Shown: piece by piece, positions 1 through 9,042 of the stretch
Position numbering within the stretch: the stretch's first letter is position 1
How the letters are laid out: each line of letters starts with the position of its first letter
Source of the DNA: Bacteriovorax sp.
GTDB taxonomy: Bacteria; Bdellovibrionota; Bacteriovoracia; Bacteriovoracales; Bacteriovoracaceae
Reading direction: 5' to 3'
Assembly (NCBI GenBank): GCA_028710485.1
Contig: JAQTTZ010000018.1
Location: 1 to 49,196 of the forward strand
Length of the DNA stretch: 49,196 nt
Notes under the pieces: model-generated
What the model was told of the DNA's origin: nothing
Database searches by the model: none
What the model saw: only the letters and a program-made list of their open reading frames with translations
Program-made: the position numbers and the translations under genes

Positions 1-2
1 AT

Positions 3-521
3 TCTATAACTGAATTTTATTTTTTAGGCACCTCCCTTAAGCCTCGGACTGTTAATCCATCTTTCCTGGTCACGATCGAGCTGGTAACGAAGGCGCTTTT
101 TCACTTCTTAGATCCTGATGCTTGCATCGATCTTACTTTCAAAAAAATGAAAGGCCAATATCACTCAAAAGAAAAAGTATCATTTGATTTTGATGAACTA
201 GATATTGTTCTTAGAGAATTAAATTCTTTTAAAAAATATCGTTATGAAAATCAAATTGATTTTTCTATTAATCTTCAAAATCCTACTGAACGAAATCCTT
301 TTGTCCGTAGTGAACTTAAAAGATCAACCATTGATTTAAGTACCAAGATCATCTTTAAGGACTTTAAAAGTTTTCTAAATGAAGAAGCGAAAGTTGAGCT
401 ATTTACTGAGCCTTTATTTTTGGCCTTAAGAGGTGGTAAGCGAGTCCTTTTAATCGAAAATTTCACCGAAATTTGGTATCATCAAGATCAGATTTTCTCT
501 CTTTCTCATATCCCCGAATAA
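3..521 (+). CDS. C-terminal part of an unknown protein (5' truncated)
   Basis: The reading frame is open from the first bases of the window to the TAA at 519-521, giving at least 172 residues without the N-terminus. An internal ATG at 147 exists, but the frame continues upstream with protein-like composition, so the true start lies outside. The visible part is mixed alpha/beta, moderately charged, with no membrane segment and no motif I recognise. It ends only 17 bases before the tldD start, so it is probably the upstream member of the tldD-tldE-rib transcription unit. No function is proposed. Confidence 0.6.
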   Translation, partial: SITEFYFLGTSLKPRTVNPSFLVTIELVTKALFHFLDPDACIDLTFKKMKGQYHSKEKVSFDFDELDIVLRELNSFKKYRYENQIDFSINLQNPTERNPFVRSELKRSTIDLSTKIIFKDFKSFLNEEAKVELFTEPLFLALRGGKRVLLIENFTEIWYHQDQIFSLSHIPE

Positions 522-538
522 TAGTCAGGAGACTAACC

Positions 539-1903
539 ATGAATATTAAAGAAATTTTAGATCAGTTAGATTTAAAAAAGTTTAACTGCCATTTTGTTGA
601 TGTACGAATTGAGCGCACGCAATCAAGTCACTTTATGTTTCAAAATGGAGAGCTGACTTCCGCTGGTGAAAAACCAGTCTTAGGTGCCTTTATCCGTCTT
701 TATCAAAATGGATCTTGGTTTTATTCGTCTACTACAGCGGTGACAGAATTAGAGACCGAAATTAAAAAGCTTCTGGTTTTGGCCAATGAAAACAAGCCGA
801 AGGCCAGTTCTTATATCGTCCCAAGCAATAATGGAATTCATCATCTGATCAATAAAGCAGAAGATGCTTTTTCAAAAATTCCGTTGAATGAAAAAGTTAA
901 ATTAGGTGAGTCGTACTTACCACTTCTTGCTAAAATTAAAAATGTTCAAGACTCAAGGATTTCCTATACTGATCTTTATAAAGAAAAATTTTATAAGTCC
1001 TCAGTTGGAACAGAGTTTTCATATGACTTTAATCAAGCGGGATTTGGTTTTTCATGCACTTTAAAAAGCGGTGAAGAACTCTTCAGTGATGGCTTTAGAA
1101 GCTATGTCACAAAAATTTCAGAACTTAAAAATTTGGAAAAACAAATTTTAGATTATTTTGATGAAGCTCAAAAATTTCTTACGGCAGAAACCATCACTCC
1201 CGGAAAATATAAAGTTGTTATGTCTCCTGAGATCACCGGAGTCTTTACTCACGAATCTTTTGGGCATAAATCAGAAGCTGATTTTATGATGGGCGATCCT
1301 GAGGCCACTAAAGAATGGAAAATGGGAAGTTTGATTGGTTCAACTTGTTTATCAATTGTAGATTATGGAGCTTTAGATGGAAATTCCGGCTATTGCCCCA
1401 TTGATGATGAAGGAACACTTGCTCAAAAAAATTATCTCATTAAAGACGGAATCCTTACCGGAAGACTTCATTCAACTCATACTGCAAATGTATTGGAAGA
1501 AAAACCGACGGGAAATGCCCGTGCTATCAATTTTGAATATGAACCTATCGTGCGCATGACTTCGACTTATATTGAAGGCGGTAAAACTCCTTTTAACGAA
1601 CTTTTGAAACTGGCAGATGGAGGAATTTATTTTTATAATTTCAAACATGGATCTGGTGGGAGCACTTTCACTATTGCTCCAGTGCGAGCGTATAGAATAA
1701 AGGACGGAAAATTAGCAGGGCCTGTTCGCGTCTCAGTAATGTCGGGATCAGTTTTTGAAACATTGAAAAAAATTGAAGCCTGTGGAGATGATTTTCATCT
1801 GGTAAGTTCTGCTTTTGGTGGATGTGGAAAAATGGAGCAGTCTCCACTTCCAGTTGCCGATGGTGGACCTTCAATACTTGTATCAGAAATGCAAATAAGC
1901 TAA
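539..1903 (+). CDS. tldD: TldD-family metalloprotease subunit
   Basis: This is the catalytic subunit of the TldD/TldE heterodimeric zinc protease, a cytosolic enzyme that degrades unfolded peptides and matures some peptide products. The family HExxxH zinc motif is present as HESFGH (His238, Glu239, His243), and the C-terminal GxCGK zinc cysteine is Cys429. At 454 residues it is close to the usual TldD length. I chose the ATG at 539 because AGGAG lies at 527-531 and because the further upstream in-frame start at 473 would overlap the preceding gene. The tldE partner begins 12 bases after the stop, so the pair is translationally coupled. The metal ligands all appear intact, so it should be active. 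Confidence 0.93.
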   Translation: MNIKEILDQLDLKKFNCHFVDVRIERTQSSHFMFQNGELTSAGEKPVLGAFIRLYQNGSWFYSSTTAVTELETEIKKLLVLANENKPKASSYIVPSNNGIHHLINKAEDAFSKIPLNEKVKLGESYLPLLAKIKNVQDSRISYTDLYKEKFYKSSVGTEFSYDFNQAGFGFSCTLKSGEELFSDGFRSYVTKISELKNLEKQILDYFDEAQKFLTAETITPGKYKVVMSPEITGVFTHESFGHKSEADFMMGDPEATKEWKMGSLIGSTCLSIVDYGALDGNSGYCPIDDEGTLAQKNYLIKDGILTGRLHSTHTANVLEEKPTGNARAINFEYEPIVRMTSTYIEGGKTPFNELLKLADGGIYFYNFKHGSGGSTFTIAPVRAYRIKDGKLAGPVRVSVMSGSVFETLKKIEACGDDFHLVSSAFGGCGKMEQSPLPVADGGPSILVSEMQIS

Positions 1904-1915
1904 TAAGGGGATTTT

Positions 1916-3148
1916 ATGAAACACGATATTTTAACTTTAAATGAAGAGTCTCTGTCGATTGAAGTGATCGCTGGGAAAATTAACTCTTATAGGAATAAAA
2001 ATATTATCAAAAAAGGAATTCGTCTTTTTGAAAATAATAAAATTTATTCAACTTCTTTTGTGGGCCAAATAACTGATGCTGATTTGCTTAAAAAAGCATC
2101 GGCCGCTAAAAGTGTAGGTATTCCTTTTGATTATACGCTGGCAACGAATCCTCAATTAAAAACTTTTGACGAAGAAAGTATGAAAGCGCCCTTATCTGCG
2201 ATCAATGAGGCCATTGAATTGTCTCAAGAGCGCCTGGCAAAATACTCAAAAGATTTTGTCTTTAACGGAAAATTTGAACGATCGATTCACACCCGCACGA
2301 TGACCAATGCGGATGGAATGAAATTAGAGCGAAAATTTGCATACAATGAATGGCATTATCTTTTCAAGCGAGTTGGATCTCCAAATTTAATGGATGGTTA
2401 TTTTGAAGAGAGTGGAAAAACTCTAGATATCAAAGATGTCTTTGATAAAAATCTTCCTTATCTAGAAGCTTATAAAAATGAAATCACTTTTAAAGATGGA
2501 AAGTATCCTGTGCTTTTCATTGAAGGTGGACAATTTGGAAAACTTGCTGAATCTTTAATCGCCGAAAAATACTGTGAAGGCTCTGCCTTGTTCAGCGGAA
2601 AATTAAACACCAAAATTTTTAGCCCGGAATTTTCCTTATACGACGTGAATTACTCGCCGGCCCACGGAATTTATAAAAAATTTGACGGAGAAGGGACGAT
2701 TAGAGAATTGTCTCATTTGCCATTGATTGAAAAAGGCGTGATGAAAAATATTATAGCAGATTTAAGAACTTCTAAAAAATATGGAATCGAAGCAACGGGT
2801 AATGGTCAACGTAGTTCTGATTCCGCTGTATCGACTGGATTTAATGCTTTAGTGCTCGGTGCAGGAAAACGAAGCACTCAGGACATCCTAAATGGTCTTG
2901 AAGAGTGCGTCGTAGTTTTTATGGGGCATGGAGGCGATTTCACTGATAAAGGTGACTTTTCGACACCACTTCAGCTTTCTTACCTGGTTAAGAAGGGAGA
3001 AATTATTGGTCGCTTGCCACAACTCACTGTGAAATCGACCACTCAAGACATGTTTGGTTCAAGGCTTCTGGAAATTGCTTCTAACGGCTTCCAAAAAAGT
3101 AACTTGCAGCCTTCACTTTTTAGTGAAATGGATGTCTATGTAAACTAG
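1916..3148 (+). CDS. tldE: TldE/PmbA-family non-catalytic protease subunit
   Basis: The 410-residue protein belongs to the PmbA/TldE half of the U62 peptidase family and would form a heterodimer with the TldD encoded immediately upstream. It has the family architecture (N-terminal domain followed by a C-terminal beta-rich half with a Gly-rich GHGGDFTDKGDFS stretch) but lacks HExxxH, as expected for the subunit that shapes the chamber instead of binding zinc. A GGGG ribosome-binding site lies 6-9 bases before the ATG. It is somewhat shorter than E. coli PmbA (about 450). It is followed after 37 bases by ribD, an association I do not know from model organisms. Confidence 0.88.
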   Translation: MKHDILTLNEESLSIEVIAGKINSYRNKNIIKKGIRLFENNKIYSTSFVGQITDADLLKKASAAKSVGIPFDYTLATNPQLKTFDEESMKAPLSAINEAIELSQERLAKYSKDFVFNGKFERSIHTRTMTNADGMKLERKFAYNEWHYLFKRVGSPNLMDGYFEESGKTLDIKDVFDKNLPYLEAYKNEITFKDGKYPVLFIEGGQFGKLAESLIAEKYCEGSALFSGKLNTKIFSPEFSLYDVNYSPAHGIYKKFDGEGTIRELSHLPLIEKGVMKNIIADLRTSKKYGIEATGNGQRSSDSAVSTGFNALVLGAGKRSTQDILNGLEECVVVFMGHGGDFTDKGDFSTPLQLSYLVKKGEIIGRLPQLTVKSTTQDMFGSRLLEIASNGFQKSNLQPSLFSEMDVYVN

Positions 3149-3185
3149 CTTTTAAAGCACCATCTTTAGTGTTAAGTTGTGGGTC

Positions 3186-4310
3186 ATGAATCATGAAATC
3201 TATATGAGAATGGCCTTTGATTTAGCATTAAAGGGATTGGGGCATACTAGTCCAAATCCACTGGTTGGTGCAGTCTTGGTTCGAGACAGCATTGTTCTTG
3301 GAATTGGTTTTCACCAAAAATATGGAAGCGCTCACGCTGAAGTCAATGCCATCTTAGACGCCAAAGCAAAGGGACATGAGATTTCCGGCGCCATACTTTA
3401 TTGCAATCTAGAACCGTGTTCTCACACTCAAAAAAATACACCTCCATGCGCTCCGATGATTGTTTTTGAAAAAATTTCTTGTGTAGTTATTTCTAATATC
3501 GATCCTAATCCAAAAGTCTCCGGTGCCGGAGTGAATCTTCTACGTGATCATGGTGTTGAAGTAATTACGGGTGTGCTGGAGCGTGAAGGACTGCAATTAA
3601 ATGAAGTATTTTTTAAATTCATCACCAGTAATACTCCCTTTGTTCATTTGAAATTAGCGCAGTCACTCGATGGCAGAGTCGCCACTAAAAATGGTGAATC
3701 AAAATATATTACTGGATCTGAATCATTGGCACGAGTTCATGCACTCAGACAGAAGTACGACTGTATTATGGTAGGCAGAAAAACTATTGAGTTTGATAAT
3801 CCAAGTCTGACAACCAGAACAGATGAATTTGAAAAAATTTCTCATCCACTTAGAATTGTCGTTGGTAAGCTTCAAGGTCTGAACCACGATTGGAAAATTC
3901 TTCAAGATGAATTTAAAAGAAATACCATGATTGTGGCCACTGATGATGAGGTGAGAAGCAATCCAGAGGTTGTGCGCTTTTTAGAATTACAAGGAGTCGC
4001 TCTTTTGGCAGTAAAGCCTCAGGCCGATGGTCTGGTTGATTTGAAATCAATGCTCAAAAGTCTAGCCAGTTTAAAGCTAACTTCTATTTTAGTTGAAGGC
4101 GGCCCCATGCTTGCGACTGAATTTTTAAAGGCTTCGTTGGTTGATAAGGTTAGTTTTTTCGTTGCCCCCGTCATCATTGGAGAAGGGAAAAACTCAATTG
4201 AGGATTTAGGAATTAATAATCTATTACAAAAACTAGAATTGCAGTCTCGCAAAACAGAAGTTTTAGGAAATGATATTTTGATAGAAGGATATTTATGTTC
4301 ACTGGTCTAA
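3186..4310 (+). CDS. ribD: Bifunctional riboflavin biosynthesis deaminase/reductase RibD
   Basis: RibD catalyses the second and third steps of riboflavin synthesis: deamination of the diaminopyrimidinone phosphate and NADPH-dependent ribosyl side-chain reduction. The N-terminal deaminase has the zinc signature HAE (about residue 51) followed by PCSH...TPPC. The C-terminal reductase domain spans roughly residues 145-374 (LKLAQSLDGRVAT...; EGGPMLATEFL). The ATG at 3186 gives 374 residues starting MNHEIYMRMA, matching the family N-terminus; a TTG nine bases upstream is possible and the ribosome-binding site is weak. The 3' end overlaps ribE by 16 bases, indicating coupling. No FMN riboswitch can fit in the 37-base gap upstream. 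Confidence 0.95.
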   Translation: MNHEIYMRMAFDLALKGLGHTSPNPLVGAVLVRDSIVLGIGFHQKYGSAHAEVNAILDAKAKGHEISGAILYCNLEPCSHTQKNTPPCAPMIVFEKISCVVISNIDPNPKVSGAGVNLLRDHGVEVITGVLEREGLQLNEVFFKFITSNTPFVHLKLAQSLDGRVATKNGESKYITGSESLARVHALRQKYDCIMVGRKTIEFDNPSLTTRTDEFEKISHPLRIVVGKLQGLNHDWKILQDEFKRNTMIVATDDEVRSNPEVVRFLELQGVALLAVKPQADGLVDLKSMLKSLASLKLTSILVEGGPMLATEFLKASLVDKVSFFVAPVIIGEGKNSIEDLGINNLLQKLELQSRKTEVLGNDILIEGYLCSLV

Positions 4311-4912
4311 TTAAAGATAAAGGTAAAGTTGTCTTAATCGAAGATAATCTTGAAGGGAAAATCTTTGAGATCGAAACGGAGCTGACTCCTCATATCGCGA
4401 TTGATGATTCAATTGCGGTGAATGGTGTTTGTTTAACGGCAACTAAAGTGAGTGATAATAAATTTAGGATGCAGGCGGTGCACGTCACCCTTCAAAAAAC
4501 CAATCTTGGGTATCTTCAACTTGGTTCATTGGTTAATTTAGAACTTGCTCTTAAGTACTCTGAGCGTTTGGGGGGCCACTTGGTTCAAGGGCATGTCAAC
4601 GCTGTCGGCACAGTTGTTGAGATCTCCAATCGCGGCGAAAATTTTAATATCTGGTGTGAAATTCCTCAAGATCTTATGAAGTATATTATAAATGAAGGAT
4701 CTATTGCAATCGATGGAATTAGTCTAACCGTTGCAGATATCAAAGAAAATTGGGTGATGGTAACAATTATTCCTCACACTTGGGAGCAAACACAAGTTCA
4801 TCTTTTAAAAATTGGAACGAAAGTAAATATTGAAGTTGATTCCAACGCCGTGATGATGGCGAAATACTTAGACAGCTTATTTGAAAATTATCTAAAACAG
4901 AGAAATATATAA
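4295..4912 (+). CDS. ribE: Riboflavin synthase alpha chain
   Basis: This enzyme dismutates two molecules of 6,7-dimethyl-8-ribityllumazine to riboflavin. The 205-residue protein starts with the hallmark MFTGLI and contains the two tandem lumazine-binding repeats, each with its VNGVCLT / IDGISLTV signature (about residues 47-53 and 145-151) and GGHLVQGHVN between them. Length is typical for the family (about 200-215). It overlaps ribD upstream by 16 bases and its stop shares one base with the ribBA ATG (TAATG), so expression is coupled within the operon. Named ribE by the Bacillus convention (ribC in E. coli). Confidence 0.95.
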   Translation: MFTGLIKDKGKVVLIEDNLEGKIFEIETELTPHIAIDDSIAVNGVCLTATKVSDNKFRMQAVHVTLQKTNLGYLQLGSLVNLELALKYSERLGGHLVQGHVNAVGTVVEISNRGENFNIWCEIPQDLMKYIINEGSIAIDGISLTVADIKENWVMVTIIPHTWEQTQVHLLKIGTKVNIEVDSNAVMMAKYLDSLFENYLKQRNI

Positions 4913-6129
4913 TGCAAAATTTTAATACAATTCCTGAAGTTCTCGAGGATATTCGTCTCGGAAAAATGGTGATCATGCTGGACGATTACGACCGTGAAAA
5001 TGAAGGTGATTTTGTGATGGCAGCAGAAGCAGTCACACCTGAGTCCATTAATTTTATGGCGCTTTACGGACGAGGATTGATTTGTGCTCCGGTAAGCCTG
5101 GAAATTGCAGACAAATTGAATTTACATCCAATGGTGCAATCAAATACGGCAACTCATGAAACTGCTTTCACTGTTTCAATTGATGCCAAAGAAGGAATTT
5201 CAACAGGAATTTCTGCTCGCGATCGCGCTCATACTGTAAAATTACTAGTGAATGATAATTCAGTAGGGAATGATTTTTCTCGTCCCGGACATATATTTCC
5301 GTTAATTGCAAAAGAGGGTGGAGTTATTAAACGCCGAGGCCATACTGAAGCGGCAATTGATCTCGCAGAACTTGCTGGATTTAAATCAGCAGGTGTCATT
5401 TGCGAAATCCTTAGAGAAGATGGCGAACAAGCAAGAGGCCCCGAGCTTTTTGAAGTGGCCAAAAGATTTAATTTAAAAATTGGAACCATACATGACCTGG
5501 CCTTATTCTTGGAAAATAATCAAAAAGTTATTTTAAAAAAAGAGATCATCACAGAAGTGTCAAGAGTCGATTTTCCTAATAAGTATGGAAATTTCAAACT
5601 TTCCCTTTTTCGTTCATCGCAATTTCCAGGTGAAGAACATTTGGCGATTCATTTAGGTGATTTTAAAAAGCAACAAAAAACCCTAGTGCGTTTGCATTCA
5701 GAATGTTTTACCGGCGACGTGCTTGGATCCCTTCGTTGTGATTGTGGAGAGCAGCTTGAGCAGGCAATGAAAAAGATTGCAGAACGAGGGCACGGCATTT
5801 TAGTTTATTTAAAACAAGAAGGGCGTGGAATTGGGCTCTCAGAGAAACTTCGCGCCTATGAATTACAAGAAAAAGGACTTGATACAGTTGAGGCCAATCT
5901 TGAACTTGGACATCTAGCAGATGCTAGAAGTTACGAGTTCGCAGGTCTTATTTTAAATTTCTTTGGCATTAGTGAAATGGAATTGTTAACCAATAATCCC
6001 GCCAAACTTTACGCGTTGGATGAACTAGGCTTTCAGGTTTCTAGAAGCCCGTTAATTATTGATCCAAACCAATTCAATCTTCGCTATCACAATACTAAAA
6101 AAGAAAAGATGGGACATTTGTTTGTTTAA
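4912..6129 (+). CDS. ribBA: Bifunctional DHBP synthase / GTP cyclohydrolase II (RibBA)
   Basis: This fusion supplies both precursors of lumazine: the N-terminal half (about residues 1-205) makes 3,4-dihydroxy-2-butanone 4-phosphate from ribulose 5-phosphate, and the C-terminal half opens GTP. The synthase half shows DRENEGDFVMAAE, RPGHIFPL and a GHTEAAIDLA segment. The cyclohydrolase II half carries the zinc cysteines in ECFTGDVLGSLRCDCGEQL, then QEGRGIGL and a TNNPAK substrate motif. Both halves look intact. Its ATG shares one base with the ribE stop, and ribH follows after 12 bases. Confidence 0.95.
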   Translation: MQNFNTIPEVLEDIRLGKMVIMLDDYDRENEGDFVMAAEAVTPESINFMALYGRGLICAPVSLEIADKLNLHPMVQSNTATHETAFTVSIDAKEGISTGISARDRAHTVKLLVNDNSVGNDFSRPGHIFPLIAKEGGVIKRRGHTEAAIDLAELAGFKSAGVICEILREDGEQARGPELFEVAKRFNLKIGTIHDLALFLENNQKVILKKEIITEVSRVDFPNKYGNFKLSLFRSSQFPGEEHLAIHLGDFKKQQKTLVRLHSECFTGDVLGSLRCDCGEQLEQAMKKIAERGHGILVYLKQEGRGIGLSEKLRAYELQEKGLDTVEANLELGHLADARSYEFAGLILNFFGISEMELLTNNPAKLYALDELGFQVSRSPLIIDPNQFNLRYHNTKKEKMGHLFV

Positions 6130-6141
6130 TATGGAGTCTAT

Positions 6142-6606
6142 ATGAAAATCGAAGGTAACTTGAACGCTGAAGGAAAAAAATTCGCAATCGTTGCGAGTCG
6201 CTTTAATGATTTAATTGTCGAGAAATTATCAGCAGGAGCTCACGATGCTTTGGTTCGACATGGGGCCAATGCTAACGACGTTGACACTGTTTATGTTCCA
6301 GGAGCTTTTGAAATACCTCTTGCGGCCCTAGCATTAGCTAAGTCTGGAAAGTACGACGGGATCGTTTGTGTCGGAGCAGTTATTCGCGGAGCTACAACTC
6401 ATTACGATTATGTTTGCAATGAAACAGCTAAAGGAATTTCTCATGTGTCTTTGACTACTGGAGTGCCATGCGCTTTCGGAGTTCTCACTACCGAAAATCT
6501 TGAACAAGCATTTGAGCGCGCAGGCAGTAAGGGCGGTAATAAAGGTTATGAGTCGGCCGTAGCGATGATTGAGATGGTAAATCTTTTGAATAAACTTAAT
6601 AAATAA
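6142..6606 (+). CDS. ribH: 6,7-dimethyl-8-ribityllumazine synthase
   Basis: Lumazine synthase condenses the RibD-derived pyrimidine with DHBP, and forms icosahedral or pentameric assemblies. The 154-residue protein has the family SRFN near residue 20, [23 protein letters not shown] (substrate loop) and the C-terminal NKGYESA segment. GGAG at 6132-6135 precedes the ATG. It completes a full ribD-ribE-ribBA-ribH set in the same order as the Bacillus rib operon, and is followed by an inverted repeat that ends the unit. Confidence 0.95.
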   Translation: MKIEGNLNAEGKKFAIVASRFNDLIVEKLSAGAHDALVRHGANANDVDTVYVPGAFEIPLAALALAKSGKYDGIVCVGAVIRGATTHYDYVCNETAKGISHVSLTTGVPCAFGVLTTENLEQAFERAGSKGGNKGYESAVAMIEMVNLLNKLNK

Positions 6607-6607
6607 A

Positions 6608-6630
6608 AATAAGGTTCCAGGAACCTTATT
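6608..6630. terminator. Bidirectional hairpin between convergent ribH and htrA-like genes
   Basis: A perfect 11-bp inverted repeat, AATAAGGTTCC / GGAACCTTATT, is separated by a single A and starts two bases after the ribH stop. In the plus direction it is not followed by a T-run (GGGGAAT). In the minus direction the following bases are T-rich (complement of the AAATAAAAA stretch at 6601-6609). It sits between two converging genes, so it most likely serves both. Confidence 0.7.
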
Positions 6631-6652
6631 GGGGAATATTATTGGAGCTGTG

Positions 6653-8068
6653 TTAATTGTATAGATCTTGAATTTGATCAAGAGGTGTTAGGATTTTAAT
6701 TTTATTATTCCCTTTAAATACCCCAAGGGCACCTGATTCAAAATCAATAATGATATCTTCACCCTTTTCGATTTTCTCGTTGAAAATGCTCTCGACTTCT
6801 AGAAGGCTATAAATACTAATGCCATTAATCTTGGAAATAATATCGCCCAGATCGATATCAATATCTTCAGCAAAAGAGTTTAACGATACAAAAGTGACAG
6901 CTAATTTTCTTTTATCTTTGGCCAGAAGCTCGATAAAACGATCAAATTTTCCTGGAGAAAATTCAGCAAGGGCCTGAACAATAAGGAAATTTATTTCCTG
7001 AATAATCATTCCCTTAAAAGAAATAAATTTTCTTTTAAGCAGGTTGTTTGTTGTTCGCAAGTTTTGCTCAGGAAAGGGGAGCGCCTCTGCGGTTTTTTTA
7101 ATTCTTTGCCCACCTCGAATAATTTCTAAATCTATATTCGAATGTAGTGGAATAAGCCTTACAACATCATAAATGTTTTTGTGACGAAAAATATTTTTGG
7201 TTTTAACGATTCCGTGGGAATCAAATTCAAATTCATTGATTTTAAAAACAATATCTCGAGGCTCAAGACCTGCTTTTGCCATAAGGCCATTGGGGAACAT
7301 TGTCGTTATGATAACGCCGTCGCTAGTTGGTGATCTTAAATAAGCTGCGCTATTTTTAGAGTTTTTTTGAAAACGTCCCCCAAGATCAGTGAGGGCAGTT
7401 TCTTTTCCTTCAGTTAAATTGTGTAGAACAATTCTCACAAAACTAGCAGGAGTGATAAATCCAATATTGTTGGCATCTAATACAATGGAAGTATTGATAC
7501 CTATGATTTTTCCATCTTCGGTAACGGCAGGTCCTCCTGAATTTCCAGGATTAATGGCAGCGTCAGTAACGATTCTTTCGCATTCATCTTCTGATCCAAA
7601 AATAAAATTGGTCACTTTACCGGTGGAAATATTTGGCTCTTCCATACCAAGTGGATAACCAATGGCCTTGATGCTGAGATCTCTTTTAATTAAATCATCT
7701 CTTTCAAGTTCAAGGTAGGGGATTTCTCCGATCATCTTTTTCATGCGCAATAGTTCATGGGTGGGAAGTTTTAAAAGAGCGACATCTGGCTCGAGAGTTT
7801 CGATCATTCCGATGAGTATTACCTCAAAGTTTTCTTCACTGGTTAGCATTGTCCGGATTCTGTATTTCAATCCATTCTTCACCACATGGGCATTGGTAAG
7901 AATAAAGCCTTCTTCATTTTTTATTCGAATGAAGGACCCTGAGCCACTCCAATTACCGGTCCTTATGGTGCGTGGATCGAGAACTTCAAACAATTCTCCC
8001 TCATTAAGTCCTTCGACATAGATTTGGACTACGGCGCTGATGGCCTGCTCTAATTTTTTAGTTTTCAT
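6653..8068 (-). CDS. HtrA/Deg-family serine protease with PDZ domains, no signal peptide
   Basis: This 471-residue S1C-family protease has a trypsin-fold N-terminal domain with the triad His61 (TNAHVV), Asp95 (EPDVALL) and Ser177 (GNSGGP). A first PDZ-like domain follows at about residues 235-335 and a second, more divergent one at about 345-455. The N-terminus (MKTKKLEQAISAVVQIYVEG) carries no signal peptide or membrane anchor, unlike periplasmic DegP/DegS, so the sequence suggests a cytosolic location. The gene begins 7 bases after the yebC stop and probably forms a two-gene operon with it. The organisation with a weak second PDZ resembles the plant DEG9-type proteases, which is a family-level impression only. 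Confidence 0.85.
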   Translation of the reverse strand: MKTKKLEQAISAVVQIYVEGLNEGELFEVLDPRTIRTGNWSGSGSFIRIKNEEGFILTNAHVVKNGLKYRIRTMLTSEENFEVILIGMIETLEPDVALLKLPTHELLRMKKMIGEIPYLELERDDLIKRDLSIKAIGYPLGMEEPNISTGKVTNFIFGSEDECERIVTDAAINPGNSGGPAVTEDGKIIGINTSIVLDANNIGFITPASFVRIVLHNLTEGKETALTDLGGRFQKNSKNSAAYLRSPTSDGVIITTMFPNGLMAKAGLEPRDIVFKINEFEFDSHGIVKTKNIFRHKNIYDVVRLIPLHSNIDLEIIRGGQRIKKTAEALPFPEQNLRTTNNLLKRKFISFKGMIIQEINFLIVQALAEFSPGKFDRFIELLAKDKRKLAVTFVSLNSFAEDIDIDLGDIISKINGISIYSLLEVESIFNEKIEKGEDIIIDFESGALGVFKGNNKIKILTPLDQIQDLYN

Positions 8069-8075
8069 GCTTTAT

Positions 8076-8807
8076 TTAAGCATCGGCGAATGAATCGTCG
8101 TATTTGATGTTGTGATAAACTTTGGTCACATCGTCATCACTTTCTAGAAGATCGACTAATTTCATAACTGTTTTAAAGGTCTCTTTGTCGATTTCTTTAT
8201 AAGTGAGAGGAAGACGCTCAAGGCCCGCTTCTTCCGCTGTGATTTTTAATTGGTCGAGTTTACTTTGGATGACCCCAAAAGCTTCCATGGGTGCAGTTAC
8301 TGTGAAGTATCCGTCTTCTAAGATAACATCATCAGCTCCAACGTCGATCATATCGAGAGTGAAGTCGTCTTCAACTAGTTTTCCTTGTGGGATTTCAAAT
8401 ACAGCTTTGCGCTCGAATACGAATTGTAGGCAACCTGTTGTTCCAAGGGAACCACTGCACTTGTTGAAAAAGTTTCTGATGTTAGCGACAGTTCTTGTTC
8501 CATTATTAGTAGAGGCCTCAACGAAAATTGCGACACCGTTAGGTCCGTAACCCTCGTAAGCGATATCAGCGTATCCTTCATCTTCGTTTCCTAAACCTTT
8601 TTTGATCGCGCGATCAATATTGTCTTTTGGAACGTTATACTTGCGACTTTTTTCTAGAGCAATTCTTAGAAGAAAGTTACTTTCCACTGCTTCGCCGCCG
8701 TTTTTTACAGCTTTCGTGACTTCGCGAAGACATTTTGTGTACATCAAAGAGCGAATTTTATCTTGATCGCCTTTTTTTTCTTTAATATTATTCCACTTAC
8801 GTCCCAT
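8076..8807 (-). CDS. yebC: YebC/PmpR/TACO1-family protein
   Basis: The 243-residue protein has the YebC signature from its start (MGRKWNNIKEKKGDQDK..., normally MAGHSKWANIKHRK), then NVPKDNIDRAIKKG and YEGYGPNGVAIFVE, and a typical three-domain length. The family was described as transcriptional regulators and more recently as ribosome-associated factors that help translation of proline-rich or otherwise stalling sequences. The N-terminus departs from the usual GHSKW consensus (GRKWNN), as in a subset of YebC paralogues. It is the promoter-proximal gene of a pair with the downstream HtrA-like protease. Confidence 0.92.
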   Translation of the reverse strand: MGRKWNNIKEKKGDQDKIRSLMYTKCLREVTKAVKNGGEAVESNFLLRIALEKSRKYNVPKDNIDRAIKKGLGNEDEGYADIAYEGYGPNGVAIFVEASTNNGTRTVANIRNFFNKCSGSLGTTGCLQFVFERKAVFEIPQGKLVEDDFTLDMIDVGADDVILEDGYFTVTAPMEAFGVIQSKLDQLKITAEEAGLERLPLTYKEIDKETFKTVMKLVDLLESDDDVTKVYHNIKYDDSFADA

Positions 8808-8877
8808 ACAATCATCCTTATATTTGATTCAATATTTTTATGAGTTTAATGAATTTAGCACTTTTTACTGAATATGA

Positions 8878-9000
8878 CTAGTTAGGTGAGCGCCATTTCT
8901 CCAGAAGCTTAAGCATTTTGGTATTACTAGTGTGGAAATCGCCATAGAGGTGAGTTATTTTTTGCTTAATGGCGGCCTTCGCCTTGCGATTGGTCGACAA
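8878..9000 (-). CDS. Possible 40-aa basic small protein (TTG start)
   Basis: On the minus strand a TTG at 9000 opens a 40-codon frame ending with TAG at 8878-8880. The product would begin MSTNRKAKAAIKQK and end LLEKWRSPN, is strongly basic, and has soluble-protein composition. The stretch is visibly more GC-rich than the surrounding intergenic DNA. A CAGGG on the minus strand lies about 9 bases upstream of the TTG. It sits alone between an ABC-F gene and yebC on the same strand. There is no ATG, so this may equally be a gene remnant or chance. Confidence 0.3.
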   Translation of the reverse strand: MSTNRKAKAAIKQKITHLYGDFHTSNTKMLKLLEKWRSPN

Positions 9001-9042
9001 TGGTGATGGCCCTGATTATAAATTAATTTTTATTCAGTGTTT

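Noticed and set aside
473-538. N-terminal extension of TldD from ATG 473
   Set aside because: It overlaps the preceding gene in another frame and lacks a ribosome-binding site, whereas ATG 539 has AGGAG.
3149-3185. FMN riboswitch before ribD
   Set aside because: The gap is 37 bases, far too short for the RFN element, and none of its conserved blocks is visible.
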